In this document: piece by piece, positions 31,251-44,446 of the stretch
Layout: every line of letters starts with the position of its first letter
How positions within the stretch are numbered: position 1 is the stretch's first letter
DNA from: Cladophialophora immunda
Taxonomy: Eukaryota > Ascomycota > Eurotiomycetes > Chaetothyriales > Herpotrichiellaceae
Direction: 5' to 3'
NCBI RefSeq assembly: GCF_000835495.1
Contig: NW_015622546.1
Location: 374,883 to 438,882 of the forward strand
Length of the DNA stretch: 64,000 nucleotides
Made by a program: the position numbers and the translations under genes
Notes under the pieces: model-generated
Told to the model about the DNA's origin: nothing
Database searches by the model: none
The model's input: only the letters and a program-made list of their open reading frames with translations

Positions 31251-34085
31251 TGTGAAGAGATGATAAGTACGACTGAGGCAAGGTAGAAGGTCAAAGGACA
31301 GGTCAATGTATGGTGGCAGAGGGGCAGAGGGGGCTTTGGGACTTGGACTAAGACTGAGGTGGGTGAATCAGATGGTTGTTCGAACTCTTCCAAAGTTGAG
31401 TGATAGAAAAGGAAGAAGGAGGGAGGAGGACTTTCAGACAGATGAGACGGGTTTTTATAGGCAAATTGGGGCCCTCCTCTCGTCACAAGGGGAGCAGGGG
31501 AGCAGACTGCCAGCTCATCACCTCCCTCTGGGCGGACCAATATGAGGCATGGTCAAGGGAGGGTGGTGTCATGGTGAGTCCACCGACCCCGCTTCGTGAG
31601 CGGGATGAGCAGGATGAGAAGAGGAGGAGGACCAATGCGAAGAGGATTGAGCCAGGGTGGAAGCAGGGTCGGCACAGTCCGTCACCTTCCGCCCGGCAGA
31701 GACAAAGGAAAAGTCCGTCGAGGGTTGACCAAAGAGAGCGGAGAGAGACCCTCCACGAGCAGGAGATGGCAGGGTGGGATCAGAGTCTCAGCTGAAGCCG
31801 AGTCAGGCAGTTGAGGGGAGGCAACGGGAAGCCCAAGAAGATCATTGGGTCGCTGAGGCATTTTGCCAGGACGTGAGGGTCCTTAGTTCGCGGGATCTAG
31901 AAGCGAAACGGCGGACGGGAGTGGCTGTTCTGAAGGGCGAATGGAGCGAGGACGGAGAAGGTTCGTGATTATACGTGAGCAAGGGGGGGAGAGGCGGGAG
32001 AAGCGTTGATTCGGCCAAGGAGGTGGGAGGACGGGTTTGAGATAGGAAACTTGTCTTTTTTTAATGGCCGGGCCCGATACAGGCCTCGAGGGGCAAGGGA
32101 GGAGAGAGGGAGGACTGGCTCCTTGGCGGAGGGTATGTGCGAGTGTGTGCGGGAGTGTGTATGTGTGTGTGTTTCTATGTTTATGTGCGAGACGTGGAGT
32201 GTGGGAAGCAGAGGTATTGGGAAATTGTCTCGATGAACTTTCACATTTTGATTTTTTGGGGCGGCCGAGGCGCGTGGGCTGCGGTGGATGCGGACACGAG
32301 GGTCGCATGGTGGAATTGGTCGAGGAGGATTCAGGAGTGGCAGAGAGGCCCAGACGTAAGAGGTCGGATGAAAGCAGCGAGAGGCAGGGTCAAGAAAGGG
32401 TCAAGCGTTGGCCGTTGGCGCGTCGGAGGGGTGAGGTGATGGTTGCAGGGTGCCGGTGGGAGGGTGTGGGAGCGTGAGGAGCGAGGAGGAGATGGCGGTC
32501 GTGGTGGTGGTGGTGATGGCGATGATGAGCAGTGGTGGTGAGGATGGTGGTGAGTGGTTGTTCGGCTCGGTCTCATGCGCAAAAGGGAAATAATCAGAGA
32601 AGAAAGAAAGTGCGGGAACGTGCAGTCAAGGTCACCGCAGGCAGCAAAAAGGAGAGAGTCCAATGCTGTTGGGCGGGCAAAGGTACCTCGAGGCATTTGA
32701 TTCCAGCGCGTGGGCAGGGAGATGGGCTACTTGGACCGCTGGGCATGGGGTATCAGCATAGGCACAGGCGTGGGCATAGCAAATCCCCAGGTAAGCATAG
32801 GTACCTAGGTTGGTAGGTATCGACATGGGCTAGCGGGCAGAGGACAATCGTCACCGCAGGCGGCTAACCTGAAGCACGGGGCCATCCTGACCACGAGTTG
32901 TGCCTACTTGTAGAGACCATAGATGTCGGCACATTCACTCCCTAGTCTCTCTCACGACTCCTGCCGAACCAGTCGGCGTCAGAGAAGAGGCCAACAGAGG
33001 TTCGATCTCATGTTTCGCACAGCAATTCAATGGCCCGACGGATTCGAATGGGGCGTCTGATCTCTGGACGGGAAAGCTGTCTGGCAGTCTGGCTGCCTGG
33101 CTGCCTGGCTGCCCGCACTGTCTGGCTCATTGGGCGTTGAGAAATAGTCCAGTGGGCTGCAAATGACTGGCAGCGGCGCCGGGTCACACTTTGGTACCTA
33201 TCGGCTGGCCCCCCCAAACGGCCGGGGGGCTAGTGAGATCCCCCATGGCCGCCCACCAGCCCTTCCTTCACCCCCCCGGAACAACCCACCTGGGTGAAAT
33301 AACCGCCTACGAGTCCATAGGTCTGGGTGATAATTTGTGCGGGTGAGGGAATCCAGGCCTTGGCACCTCACGTCTCCCTCCCCTCACCACTCTCCCATTT
33401 TCATAATCACCACCCACAACTCAATTCGTCAAGGTCAAATTACAACCCACTCGATACAGAATGCTTATTAGTGCCGCACAAGTAGATAAATACATCTACC
33501 TACTCAGGCACATAGCCCAGTGGCCATCGGGGGCGCAGAGGGAAGCTCCTTTCCCCCTTCTTGATCTCGCCGCCCAACTCGCCAAATGCACGCTTTCCTC
33601 GCCAAATGCTAATACTAACTTGCCTCCAGGCCCATTCATGCATGTCGTGGTTCTCGTTGAGGAGGTCGTCTCCCCCTAGCTTAGGCCCTGAGCATATTGA
33701 CAACAACATTGGGTCCCCCTGAACCCCCATTGCCATGCACATTCGTGTCATTCTCCTCCGTCCCTGGTGTTGGTCCAGCCTTTATATTACTCCTCCCTCC
33801 ATTACCCACCTGTTCCCTTTTGATTAAAAACACAAAGATGGCTAGTGCCCCCCTTCACCCTTATACAGCGTGAGTCGTCCGTCATGAGAAGTTCCCCCAA
33901 CGCGATGCAAAGAAGTTGCCAACGGCCATCCCACCAGGAAAACGCCAGCCCCAGAAATGCTTCGCAATGACTCGCTCAACGCAGTGACAATGCCGTGGAA
34001 CTAGTGACCCCTTGCCCATGGACAGCGCACACTGACGCAGAGCTTTCCCTAACCCGAGAATCATTTCCCTGCGCCTCGACAAAAC
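31251..34085. other. 2.8-kb region without a recognisable gene
   Basis: Lies between the KXD1-like start and the histidine-kinase stop. No conserved protein was found on either strand. It includes a purine-rich part (31400-32060), a GT-rich part (32135-32190), a GGT/GAT-rich part (32495-32560), an 8-bp tandem repeat at 33091-33114 and C-rich blocks (33205-33300). The open frames are low-complexity and not believable as proteins. It could include a long 5' UTR, a non-coding RNA or regulatory DNA. Confidence 0.4.
33091..33114. repeat. 8-bp tandem repeat (GGCTGCCT)x3
   Basis: Three head-to-tail copies of GGCTGCCT, the last with one change (final T to C), flanked by related gtctggc words on both sides (33078-33125). 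A small slippage-type repeat in non-coding DNA. Confidence 0.9.
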
Positions 34086-37000
34086 TCAAGACTCCAGAGG
34101 CCTATCACGTAAGAACACGTGTGGTACGGTTGGGTCCAGTAGCGTCATCATCATCGTCCCCAGCACATTAAAATCAACCGGTTTCGTAAGATAGTCGGTA
34201 AATCCAGCATTTGCTGCCGCTGCGCGCTCCTCGGGCATCGCATGTGCTGTCAGTGCCATGATCGGCGACGGCCGGTACCCGTGACTCCTTTCCCACTCCC
34301 GGATTTCCGTACACGCCTCATACCCATTTTTGACCGGCATCTGGATGTCACAGATGATGAGCGAATAGTACCCCGGTGGTTGGCCCTGCACCATATCCAC
34401 GCATTGCTGCCCGTTTTTGGCACAGTCGTTGATCAGCTCAACTTTCTTGAGGTACCGTTGGATCACCATCCGGTTCACATCGCTGTCCTCGACCAACAAC
34501 ACTCGGTGCTCTTTCCCCCCTATCTTCTCCTTGACCAGGTTGGCAATATTTCGGAAGTCGTCAGAGCTCGACTGCGCCACCTCGCGTGCCCGATCCTTGC
34601 TCAAATTGCGCAGTTGTGCGGGATCAAAAATCATCGCAAATACCGACGGCTTGACCGGTTTGTGAATCATGTAGGCCTTGCGCCCGCTGGCCGTGAGGGC
34701 AGTAAAGTCATCCAGAATATCCCGCTTCTGATAGTGGTCGGTAATCACCACGAGCGCTGGTATCACCGGGCCTGTGTATTTCGCCATCTGGCGCATGAAC
34801 AGCATGATGTCCGACGTCGCAGGGATGTCCAACACGATGTGCGTGAAGGTGGGCGGTGATGGCCCGTTCAAGAGGTCCAGGAACGAACCGATATCCGGGA
34901 TGGTCGTGACATTAGCGGCGATCGAGTAAGGAACCACGTGCTCAATATGCTGCTTGATCGCCGTTCGCGCATGCTCAGCAGGGCAAATAATGATGACCGA
35001 ATATGTCTGAGGATGCGCCTTTTCTGGCGCCAACCTACTTCCCTCGCTATCGCTCTTGCTGCGCTTGAAGATTGGGTGAGATGCAATGGCTTTCTCCGTC
35101 AGGACTTGTCGTTCACTCGGTGGCGCTGCAGACTCAGGAGGAGGCGCGGATTCAGGGGTTTGCACGATCGAAGTCGCCGATGACTCGGACGCGATATTGC
35201 CAGAGTTTGATCGCATTGACATTCCAGAGCTATCGGACAAAAGGACCGGCGGTGAAACCATCGTTGGTGATGACACTGCCGGCGATGGCAGAGCGGGGGC
35301 CTGTTGCGGAGGGGAGCTAACATATCTGGATAACCCTGGCGTCTGAATGATCCCCTCGTTGTGCAAAAGACCCTTGGCCGACGATATTGTGGGCGTCTTG
35401 TTGTCGGACCGTGATCGAGGACTCCCTCCCAACAAAGGTGACACCCTCTGTTGTCCAGCTCTTGCAGCGATTGGGGGCGAGGTAACTTCAGACCCGGGGG
35501 GAGCCACCTCGACTTTGATGTAAAAGCTGAATGTCGAGCCTTCGCCTGCTTTACTTGTGACAGAAAGCTCGCCTCCATGCATCTCCACCAGCTGCTTGGA
35601 AAGGAAAAGCCCCAATCCAGAGCCGGCCTCGTGACTGCTACCACCTCCAATCTGACCAAACTGCTTGAAAAGCCGCTTGAAGTCGTCTTCATTGAAACCA
35701 CGCCCGGTATCGACCACATCAAATGATAGTAGACCCGAATGATCAGCCTGTGCCGTTGAGCTGGCAGGCTCGGCTTCGCGGTAGGAACATCGCATGTACA
35801 CCTCGCCCTGTTCGGTAAATTTGACGGAATTCCCGAGGAGATTGAGCAGAACCTGGCGCACTCTGAAGGCATCTCCCTTGACCATCGATGGGACGTTGGC
35901 CTCCAGCGAATAATTGAGTTCGAGTCCACGCTCAATGGCTCTAGATGACACTGTATCTACCACCTCTTCGCAGAGCGCCCGAACGTGAAACCACTTTGGA
36001 AGTAGCGTCATCTTCCCAGCTTCGACCTTGGTCACATCCAAAATATTGTCGACGAGTTCCCTCAGGTTGTTGGCGCTGTTTTGGATGGTGTCCACCGTCC
36101 GCCGTTGATCGTGATCTAGCTCCGACTCGACGAGCCAAGGCATACTACCCAAAATGCCATTGAGAGGAGTTCGAATTTCGTGAGACATGTTAGCAAAGAA
36201 TTTGGTCTTGGACTCCATCTCGGAGTGAACCTTCTCATTGGCTTGATTCAATTCTCGTTCCAGGGCTTTCCGTGTCTCGATATCGGTGCATGTTCCGTAC
36301 CAAGATGCCTTTCCGCTCTGACTTTGCCATAGGCCAGTATCAACTCGAACAAGGCGTACAAGAAACCAGCGATACCCACCGCCTCTCGACTTCAACCGGA
36401 TCTCGGTCAGGTAGGACAAACGGCCATTCTCGTCCTTCTCCACGACCACCGAGCCCGACTTAATCATCCGGTCCAGCGAGCTCAGATCAGGCGAGAAAAG
36501 ATTTTTCTGGGCAGGAAGCGGCGGTGCGGTCGCGCCAACTGTTTTGTTCGAATCGCTGGACGAAGAGGGGCTTGTAGCCGAAGACCGAGCAATCGCGGCA
36601 ACGTCTGACGGTGCCAAAATACCGCATTTATGCAGATCATCACGATGGACATGTTTCGCAAACCCCAACCCTCGAGCATCCTCCAGTGTCTGGCCCGAAT
36701 ATGAATGCCATTGTTGGTTGACAGCCACAATGCCATCTCCTTCGATAGCCTCAAAAAGGATCTGTGGAATGGCATCTGCAAGTGCACGGATCTTGGTGTC
36801 ACGGGCCATGATTGCCTCCTTTTCGCTCGCCTCGAGGTTCTTCATGTATTGTTCATGCACGTCGAGGAATGAACCAATCCAGTACAAGAGCCGGCCATTG
36901 TTACTCAACAAAGTGCTGGCTCGAAATACAAACCAGCGGAAATCGCTGTCGCTGTTGAATCTCTTGACGCGGATGTAGTGGGTGAACTGACTTCCTGTTC

Positions 37001-39752
37001 TTAAAGCTTCATTCCATAGCTTGACCAGCCCGTTTCTGTCTGCTGGGTGGACGTTCTTCCAGGGATCTCGCACGCGACCTTCCCCTTGACTCCGGAACGC
37101 GTCAAATTTGCGGTTAGTCCAAACCAAGTCTCCCGTATTGGGCTTTGCCAGGAAAAGCTGAAGGGGCACAGCATTAAGCATCAGAGACGATATAAGCTCG
37201 GGCAAAGGTCTCTCTCCATCATCCTTGTGCTCGCTAACACGCCGAGCTGTGCTTCGCCGAGTTGAAGGGTCAGCCCTATCGTACAGGGGAAAAGGATGAT
37301 CTCCGGCATCACTTTCAGATGTGATGCTCGCCGTCCGAAGTGCCATCGGACTAGGAGGGTCAGGTTGTGTCTTTGTGGCACTACCTGTATTTCTCTTCCC
37401 GGCCATCTTTGAACCTGCAGACGATTTCTCAGCTGAATGCTTGGCCTGCTCGGTCTCATCCTTGGTCGATCGTGGGCCAGGAGTTAGCGGGTGTTGACCG
37501 GCTCTCTGTCTCCTTGCAGAGAAGTAGCTGTCCACCATTTCAGAGCCCGTCTTGCCTCCCGGAGTCGGCGGCTGTCCTGAACTCAACCCAAACTGCTCCA
37601 TGAGCGGCGTGCTCACGACAGAGCTGCCCGGACTCTCCCTAAGAACACCTGGACTGAGGCTTTCTTGGTATGTCCATGTTTTAGCATTCTCTTTATCTTG
37701 CGCGATTTGTCCGCTGAGCTCGGCCACAAGCTCGAGTTCAGAGCCTTCGTCAGAGAATGTACCCCCGAGACCAAATGCAGCTTCATGTCGGCTTCCTGGA
37801 GTGCCACGCAAACGATCCTGGAGAGCGCTATACTGCTGGGAAAGCGAATATGAGCTTGCCAGGTGTGGTAGAAGGGCTTCCAAGGAATGCCGCAGACTAC
37901 GTGGATACGGATTCAGTGGCGACAGAAAGGATAGGATGGCTATCGGAAAACGGAGGTTAGACGCTAGAGTTCCCCTAGCCAAAATCGGCTGTATCAGTGG
38001 CACGTGAATCAGTGTCTTGGACATGTCTGCTCCTATCGCACTCAATGGCTGGTTGGCTGTGGTCGCGTAATCATACACCGGGGGATTTTGTTCGAATGCA
38101 GTCTCGTCAATGGATGCCGTTGGCTGAGTGAAAAAAGGCGATTCGGCCGGGTCAGGACGTGCCGCAGGGGATGGGGAGGGACTCTGCGACCAGGGTGACG
38201 GTTCTGGTTGTTCATATTCATCAAATGCGCGAAAAACGCTTTGCAACGTCAAAGTGTCTTCTGGTCTTGCAAGTTTCCGATCGTCTAGACCTCCTCGTGA
38301 GGGTGTCGGAGGGGCGCTTTGATCATCCTCTCTTCCTTTGACTTTGGGTGACTGTCTCGGTGCAGTCTCTGTGTACGCCCTCGTCAATACAATAGGTTTC
38401 CTTTTCCCAAACAATGTTGCAACCCCTGTACGGATAAGTAAAGGGTCGGTTTCGGCCTCTAGTGGCTGGATCGAACGATGAACATGACATCTCAGTGTTG
38501 AGGAACCGGAACCAGATGAATTATATTGCCCTTTGGGCACCAATGGATCCAACTCTGCCATGGAAGACGATCGAGGTGTCGCTGCCTGTCTGGTCAACCT
38601 GGGCAAGAGCGGTGACACTGTCGGGACTTCCTCTGCTGGCTCCTTGGGCAACATGCTGTGGGCGCGCACAGGCCCTGCAGGCCGCTGGCGAGTACCCCTC
38701 GCAGATGGATCAGGAGTCGGGCCTGCGATAGAATGTCGGGACAGTAGAGGCGGCCGGCGCGGCAGAGCTGAACTTAGCTCACTAGGAATTCTACTGGGAG
38801 GTTCTGGCCGTCGGCCTTGCGAGGTTATGTCAGCTTCGGAGGTTGCCAGGGATTCAAACTGTGAAGGCGGCACCCCCTCGCTGCCATTGACGTTGTACGT
38901 TGCCTTCTGGCCCCACGGTACGTTCTCGAGATCAGTGATATCTCCAGGAACCGCCAGGGATGCGCGTTCGGCGCCATAAACCTCGGACAGAACCTCGGTG
39001 ACATTGACCCACCACATATCCAACCCTGGCTCTGCATTGAGCATCAAGATGATATCATATAAGTCGGGTGCTGGGAAATTGGGATCTTCCGGATAACCTG
39101 GACTCAGCGGTGTCTGGCCAATTGGTGTACTCAGGTCCGAAGAGGATGCTTGTCGTTGGGGAAGAGGAGGCTGCGCAGGGTCTGAGCTCAAGGGTGGTTC
39201 ATTCGTCGGAGACAAGAGAGTGAAGGGTCTGTGGGAAGGACCTGAGCGGTGGCTGGTGTTACGATTGAGTCGCAAAGCCATACGCGGGAACGGATATGAC
39301 GGTGTCCTAACAGCCCCGGGGGTCATGTCAAACGTGGCCCGTATAGTACGGGCGGAATCGGTCGAGAGGGCTGCGGTGTTGACTGATTCATCTGAACTCG
39401 ACTCTGTATGCTGCAGTGAAGCTGAGGGCTCGGATGAGTCGTCTTGTCTCGTTGTATCAGACGAACCGCTGGAAGCAGTGGCGGCGGCAGCCGTGCGCAT
39501 TTGTTGTTTTCGGGCCAGCGCGGCACTCATTCTTCGTCGCATTGCCTCAATCCCAGACGAACTCTCGCGCGTCAAGACACTCGTCACTTGATGGTGAACC
39601 AAGGTAGGAGCAATGGAAGACGCGTCCACGCCACTTCTCCTCTCGCCCGTGGCTTCCTCTTCCGACCGTGTCGCCGACCCATGACCATCATTGCTTCGTG
39701 AAGAGCGGCCACGGGGGGGCATTCCAACGCGCGGGGATTTCGACGACTTCAT
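34086..39752 (-). CDS. hybrid histidine kinase, two PAS, HisKA, HATPase, pseudo-receiver and receiver
   Basis: Large cytosolic sensor of a phosphorelay, 1888 aa from the first in-frame ATG (the frame runs 61 codons further to a TTG but has no earlier ATG). Order: a long Ser/Pro/Arg-rich N-terminus; a possible sensory fold around [18 protein letters not shown]; more low-complexity sequence; two PAS/PAC units (near [16 protein letters not shown], and [18 protein letters not shown] to WYGTCTDI); a coiled linker; the HisKA H-box [15 protein letters not shown] with His1191; HATPase N-box [21 protein letters not shown] and [18 protein letters not shown]; a Ser/Pro linker; a degenerate receiver ([12 protein letters not shown], Asp1642; HKPVKPS); and a canonical C-terminal receiver ([12 protein letters not shown], Asp1802 in [11 protein letters not shown], and LTKPVD). 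No TM helix. It would pass phosphate via Ypd1 to Ssk1/Skn7. The kinase class cannot be fixed by eye. Confidence 0.93.
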   Translation of the reverse strand: MKSSKSPRVGMPPRGRSSRSNDGHGSATRSEEEATGERRSGVDASSIAPTLVHHQVTSVLTRESSSGIEAMRRRMSAALARKQQMRTAAAATASSGSSDTTRQDDSSEPSASLQHTESSSDESVNTAALSTDSARTIRATFDMTPGAVRTPSYPFPRMALRLNRNTSHRSGPSHRPFTLLSPTNEPPLSSDPAQPPLPQRQASSSDLSTPIGQTPLSPGYPEDPNFPAPDLYDIILMLNAEPGLDMWWVNVTEVLSEVYGAERASLAVPGDITDLENVPWGQKATYNVNGSEGVPPSQFESLATSEADITSQGRRPEPPSRIPSELSSALPRRPPLLSRHSIAGPTPDPSARGTRQRPAGPVRAHSMLPKEPAEEVPTVSPLLPRLTRQAATPRSSSMAELDPLVPKGQYNSSGSGSSTLRCHVHRSIQPLEAETDPLLIRTGVATLFGKRKPIVLTRAYTETAPRQSPKVKGREDDQSAPPTPSRGGLDDRKLARPEDTLTLQSVFRAFDEYEQPEPSPWSQSPSPSPAARPDPAESPFFTQPTASIDETAFEQNPPVYDYATTANQPLSAIGADMSKTLIHVPLIQPILARGTLASNLRFPIAILSFLSPLNPYPRSLRHSLEALLPHLASSYSLSQQYSALQDRLRGTPGSRHEAAFGLGGTFSDEGSELELVAELSGQIAQDKENAKTWTYQESLSPGVLRESPGSSVVSTPLMEQFGLSSGQPPTPGGKTGSEMVDSYFSARRQRAGQHPLTPGPRSTKDETEQAKHSAEKSSAGSKMAGKRNTGSATKTQPDPPSPMALRTASITSESDAGDHPFPLYDRADPSTRRSTARRVSEHKDDGERPLPELISSLMLNAVPLQLFLAKPNTGDLVWTNRKFDAFRSQGEGRVRDPWKNVHPADRNGLVKLWNEALRTGSQFTHYIRVKRFNSDSDFRWFVFRASTLLSNNGRLLYWIGSFLDVHEQYMKNLEASEKEAIMARDTKIRALADAIPQILFEAIEGDGIVAVNQQWHSYSGQTLEDARGLGFAKHVHRDDLHKCGILAPSDVAAIARSSATSPSSSSDSNKTVGATAPPLPAQKNLFSPDLSSLDRMIKSGSVVVEKDENGRLSYLTEIRLKSRGGGYRWFLVRLVRVDTGLWQSQSGKASWYGTCTDIETRKALERELNQANEKVHSEMESKTKFFANMSHEIRTPLNGILGSMPWLVESELDHDQRRTVDTIQNSANNLRELVDNILDVTKVEAGKMTLLPKWFHVRALCEEVVDTVSSRAIERGLELNYSLEANVPSMVKGDAFRVRQVLLNLLGNSVKFTEQGEVYMRCSYREAEPASSTAQADHSGLLSFDVVDTGRGFNEDDFKRLFKQFGQIGGGSSHEAGSGLGLFLSKQLVEMHGGELSVTSKAGEGSTFSFYIKVEVAPPGSEVTSPPIAARAGQQRVSPLLGGSPRSRSDNKTPTISSAKGLLHNEGIIQTPGLSRYVSSPPQQAPALPSPAVSSPTMVSPPVLLSDSSGMSMRSNSGNIASESSATSIVQTPESAPPPESAAPPSERQVLTEKAIASHPIFKRSKSDSEGSRLAPEKAHPQTYSVIIICPAEHARTAIKQHIEHVVPYSIAANVTTIPDIGSFLDLLNGPSPPTFTHIVLDIPATSDIMLFMRQMAKYTGPVIPALVVITDHYQKRDILDDFTALTASGRKAYMIHKPVKPSVFAMIFDPAQLRNLSKDRAREVAQSSSDDFRNIANLVKEKIGGKEHRVLLVEDSDVNRMVIQRYLKKVELINDCAKNGQQCVDMVQGQPPGYYSLIICDIQMPVKNGYEACTEIREWERSHGYRPSPIMALTAHAMPEERAAAANAGFTDYLTKPVDFNVLGTMMMTLLDPTVPHVFLRDRPLES

Positions 39753-41828
39753 TGTTGCGGAAGCAGACACTCGATCGTCCAACTTCGGTGTCTGCAACCT
39801 CGCTGCAGTCGAAAGGCAGGCATGGAGAGGAGGGGGGCAAATCTTCTGGTTCGGGTTTGAGATAAGAGGAAGTTCGAGCGGCGGAGTTGCGCCTCCGATC
39901 GTTATGGCGTCCAGCCAGGTGCCCTGTGTATTCAAGGATGATTGATTTGTCTCAAGGCAGTGTTGAGACTACGTTCACGACAACCCAAGACGAGAAGGTA
40001 GAGGGACGTGATGGGAGGCTGACCAGGGAGACCGAAACGAGGGCAAGGTGGAGGGTATGATGGCGACTGTGAAGTGATCGATGGTGAGTGTGAGGCTAGT
40101 TTAACATCAAGGTCGAGAAAGTGTGTGTGCGTATGGGCGTATGGGCCAGCGTACACGAGACTTGAATGGAGTGGCAAGGACAGTGGTGCACTTGCGGCGA
40201 GTGAACGGATGGAATGGGCGGAACATGCAGTCACTCAGTCAGCCAGCCAGCTCCATCAGTCAAGCGTTTGAGATGTGTCTATACTCGCAGTGAGCAGTGA
40301 GCGGCGTGGTGGTAGTGTACGGGTAGTTTGACCTGGAGAGGAGAGAAACAGAGAACCGAGACAATCGACACAGGGCCATTGTGGCGCCTGGCCACTGGGC
40401 TTTGCGGAAACGGGGTCTGCTGCACGGTGACGTCGGCGGGTGTCCAAGAGAGCCTAGGGTCACCAGGGTCAGTTTTAAGAGGGCAGCCGCATCCACCCCG
40501 TACCCCGTTCAGCACCAGGGATCCCTAGTAGCCACCCAGGGGCCTTCTCTTAAGCAACAGCCACCGGGTGCCACCCCTGTAACCAGTGAGCCACCTGCAT
40601 CACCAGGCCGTTTTCCTCCTTGATGAGGGGGTCGCGTTGTTCCTAGATATCCGATCTCATACGAGGCACAGTATATTCCCGAACACCTGGTTACTCTTAC
40701 CTTCTGTGAATGGTGTGGACTACTGCTTCATCCCATCCCTCTTACAAACAGCGCATCACTCACCAACACAACAACCAATGTCTGCTTGTTATCTTACCAT
40801 TACCCGACCCGGATCCATCTGCAGCCTTCTGCCAGACATCTTCCCGTGAACGACATCGTCCTTACTACCCACGCCACCACACCACACCAACGTACAAACG
40901 TGAGCCATGAAATATGAGAGGGGAGGCTGCATCGTGTAACCACAACTTATTCCCCTCTCTTACATACACACTGTCCACTAACTGGTGATCAAGGTTCTCA
41001 CACTACGTAACCAACCCTTGATCCTTCTTCCGTCCACATCTTTGTCCGAATTCGACGTCAGTGGCCCACAAACATCCTGTTCCGGTCATCACCTCTTGTT
41101 CCTCAAATCTCATGGTTACTGAACTCTTTTGACGGGCTTGCCGTGCCTACAGTACAAGAGGTAGTAGTCTTGAGCCCATGCGCACCCCAGTCTTTGACGC
41201 TTAGGCCCGTGCTCAATGTCAATTCCAACCGTTCGCAAAGGTGACACTCGGCGTTGGCTGTTACCTTACTCCACAAGAAATGCACCTTTAGTTTTGCCTC
41301 CTCCCTTTCCGGCAACCGTCGAAAATGGGACACAGGGAAAAACATATCACAAACAAAAAGAGGATGGTTATTCCACTGTCGACGATACTCGAGACCCACG
41401 GATCGACGTCCGGGTGCTCAACCAGAGGACGGGTATGGACGGACAATAAACAACACTGCGGAGGAGCGCGTTGCAGAGAGCCCAGCAGACGCGGAAGGGG
41501 GGTGGATGCGCAATCGACGATCACCGCTATTCTTCTTGCTGATCCCTTTTCCTTTTGGCTACGTGTTCCTCGTTGTGAAGCAAAACACATTTAGTGACAC
41601 GTTGTGGGTTCACATGTTGGACTTTACCTATAAGTTCCTGGCTGTGTCGGCATGTCCTATCCGAGATCGTCGGTCTTTCGAGACTATCCCCCAGCCTTCC
41701 CATCAAAATGTACAACCCATCCTGATATTCATCTTTTGACTTATTCTCAAAGTGTGCTTTTTCTTTCCTCTTCCACTTGTCCCCAACTCCAGGCCATAAT
41801 AATACACGACTCAAGACAATGCTGGTTC
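39753..41828. other. 2-kb region: histidine-kinase leader and TM9 3' flank
   Basis: No gene recognised. The left part, just upstream of the kinase ATG, keeps its frame open to 39935 but without an ATG, so it is probably 5' UTR. The middle has GT-rich (40120-40150) and AC-rich segments typical of fungal promoters and UTRs. Confidence 0.4.
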
Positions 41829-43821
41829 TCAGTCTACCTTGATCGACCCGTAGATGCGGTGGACAAAAACATATGACGATAGAAATCCGATCGTGCCTGT
41901 AAACAGAAGTCAATCCTACCATCCACTCCGCGCGACAGAGCATCTTAAATCTCTCACCTGTGAGCACAGCAATCAAGAAACTGAGAAGGGCCGAGTAACC
42001 GACATAAAGAACCGCCCCGGTGAGTCCTCCAAAGGTGACTCTCGTGGCCCAGAATCCCAATGCATTCAGAAACACGTAGCCGCCAGTCATGCCCGCGCCA
42101 AAGAACGCCCTCCACGGCCAGCGATAATCTTCGGCGCAGAGCAAAAAATACACCAGCAGGATGGTGGTGCACGCGCACGTCATCGCCATCAACCCATAGC
42201 AGATGAATAAAAATCCAAACATGTAGTAGATCTTACTCGTCCAGAGCGATGTCATGATAAAGTACAATTCCACAAAGATGGCACAGAACGGGAGGATGCC
42301 TGTGAGCAGAAGGGAGGGGATCGGCCGCAAAGAGCGTGCCACGGGCGGAATTTGTCGTGGAATCTGGTTGACTCTCGTCGGTGGCTCGATGGCTGGCGAT
42401 TTGAACCCATACCACGACCCAGCCACGCTCAACGGCACGCTGATGAGGAACCATATGGCGATAATGGCCAGCATCGTCGTGAACGGCACTGCGCCACTCG
42501 CTCCTTTCGCCCAGACGAAGAGGTTGAGCAGGAAGAATGTCCCAAATACAATGCCAGGGACGAAAACAGGAGTCAGCACAATGTTGAGTTTCCATTTCTC
42601 GCCACCAAAGCTCTTGTATGCTCGCGCCGACACGTACCCGCCAATACACCCAAAGATAGTGTAGAGCAGAAGACCGATAGACGTAAGCCAACCCCGGTTG
42701 GAGGGTGAAAGAAAGCCTAACATAGCGAATGCGACGGTCACAGCAGTCATGACGAAAAGCTGTGCGCCATTCCCAAGTAAGACGCTCAATAACAGTGCAT
42801 AGCGAGGCGGCCTGAAGACGTCGCCGTGCACCAGCTTCCAGCCCGAGTCTTCTTGGACGTCTTCGTCAACTGCAGAGGTCCCCGAGAGATCATCCAAGTT
42901 GATATTATCCAGTCGATTATATCGAGCAATGTCCTTGCGAAGCGCCCGGACTAGGACGGTGCTGACCATGCCGATCAGAAAGATGACAAAGATGGCGGAA
43001 TTGATGAGAGAAAACCAATGGATTTTGGGGTCGACAATGTGAAGCAATTTGTCCCAGCGGGTGGCCCAGGCCGTCTCTGAAGGTCGCCAGTAAACGCTGT
43101 ACGTATAGGTGACTGATGTGCCTCCCCCTTCCTTCAGGACGAGAGGGCCGGATGTGAAAGCGCAACTTGCCTTGCCGTCGTCCGACAGGCGAGAGTCGGC
43201 GTATGATTGCGGCTGAACCAAGACGCCGACCACACGGTATTTGAGTCCACGAAGCCCCGCGGTGTGGTAGTCAATGATAATATCCCAATGGTTGTGTAGA
43301 ATCTTCGTCCCATCTTCTTGCACTTTACCCAAGGGAAAGCCGGGACTCGCGAACCGTTCGTGGGTAAGCGGATCTTCTCGCAGCTCGGCAGCTGGGAGGC
43401 CATCAACAAAGAAGTTGACGTTATAAGCCTCCTCAATCCTTTTATTGACGAAGGTTGTTGACCTCTCGTCGAATGTGTCGCCCGGACAAGCAATCTTGCA
43501 TGTCTGATTCAATCCCATCCACAACTGGAAGGGGGAGCTTTGAATGCGATCGCCGAATATGATACTCCCCAGCGACTCTCGTCTGGGTTGAGGTCCTCCT
43601 TCAGGCTGGCAAAAGTGAAAAGCCGGGTGGTAATAGTCGAAGGCAACCACGGCATGGATTTGCTCATCGTGCCGCGATATCGAGGGTGTCAGGGCGTTGA
43701 CGTTGACTTCAAGTTGGTCGCCTCGGGAGTACGACGAGGGGGAAACGCCAGGAAGATAGAAGGATGCGGCTTGCTTGAGGAATAGAAGGCTGAGAAGCAG
43801 CGGAGAGAGTTTGAGAGCCAT
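41829..43821 (-). CDS. transmembrane 9 superfamily protein (EMP70/TM9SF)
   Basis: Golgi/endosomal nonaspanin involved in membrane-protein sorting and adhesion-related trafficking. Exons 43821-41958 and 41896-41829 encode 643 aa. A signal peptide (LSPLLLSLLFLKQAAS) is followed by FYLPGVSPSSY, the invariant mature N-terminus of the family. A luminal domain of about 250 residues follows, then nine TM helices beginning around WFSLINSAIFVIFLIGMVST and including VHGDVFRPP at the conserved junction. The last exon gives TIGFLSSYVFVHRIYGSIKVD, ending in the KxD COPI-binding retrieval signal. The frame reading past the donor is unlike the family, so the 61-nt intron is certain. The GTG-initiated upstream extension was rejected. 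Confidence 0.96.
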
Positions 43822-44446
43822 AGCGAAGGGAGGTTCGACCGGTGCCAGGGTGTGCTTGTTCGCGAGCGATCCAAGGGAGGTCACCTCATGGTTAGGGGGC
43901 GCAGAGAGGGTAAAGCTTCAGAGCAGAAGGCAAGGCTTCCAAATCTCATTAAAGGAGAGACCGGTGGGTGTCTCCGATGTCTGTGTGGTCGTAAATGTGT
44001 GTCGCTCCGAAGGATGTCAGAGGTGTCGTGTTGTTCTCAGCCCGTTCCTGAGATGCAGATGTACAAAAAAGTTGTCGGACTTCGGAGCCACGGGATCGAG
44101 CCAACGTGGTCAGCGGAAGCTACCACGCCTCGCACAAATAATTACAATATCGATTCGGGTGTCAAAGCTTTAAAAGTCATTTATTTCGGACGCTCAATCT
44201 CTCTTGCAAACGTATTCAATGCAATGCCACTCGTCGCACATGTTCTTTCGTGTAGCCTTGTGGCTTCAGCTTGCGTGTTCCAAAAGCACCTCCTTCGCCC
44301 CTGCTCCAAGGACAGATGAAGCACACCGGCTCCTAATCCAAGAGTCTGACAGAAATACCAAAAGCGCCAGCGTCTCGTATGTTTTCCATTCCCGTAATGC
44401 CAAAGTGGAAAAGAAATATTCGAGTTGGGTGATTCCCTCGGGTCAA
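43822..44446. other. intergenic, TM9 promoter and NCS-1 3' flank
   Basis: 625 bp; no additional gene, repeat or RNA was recognised. Confidence 0.4.

Noticed and set aside
30393..31286. 297-codon plus-strand open frame
   Set aside because: Antisense to all three exons of the KXD1-like gene and composed of low-complexity sequence; the minus-strand gene has conserved motifs and consistent splice sites.
39753..39935. 61-codon N-terminal extension of the histidine kinase
   Set aside because: The frame is open but begins at TTG with no ATG; the first ATG at 39752 gives an ordinary start.
44085..44110. tRNA B-box-like gctcgatccc on the minus strand
   Set aside because: Flanking bases do not form a T stem, and no A-box or anticodon arm lies at the right distance.
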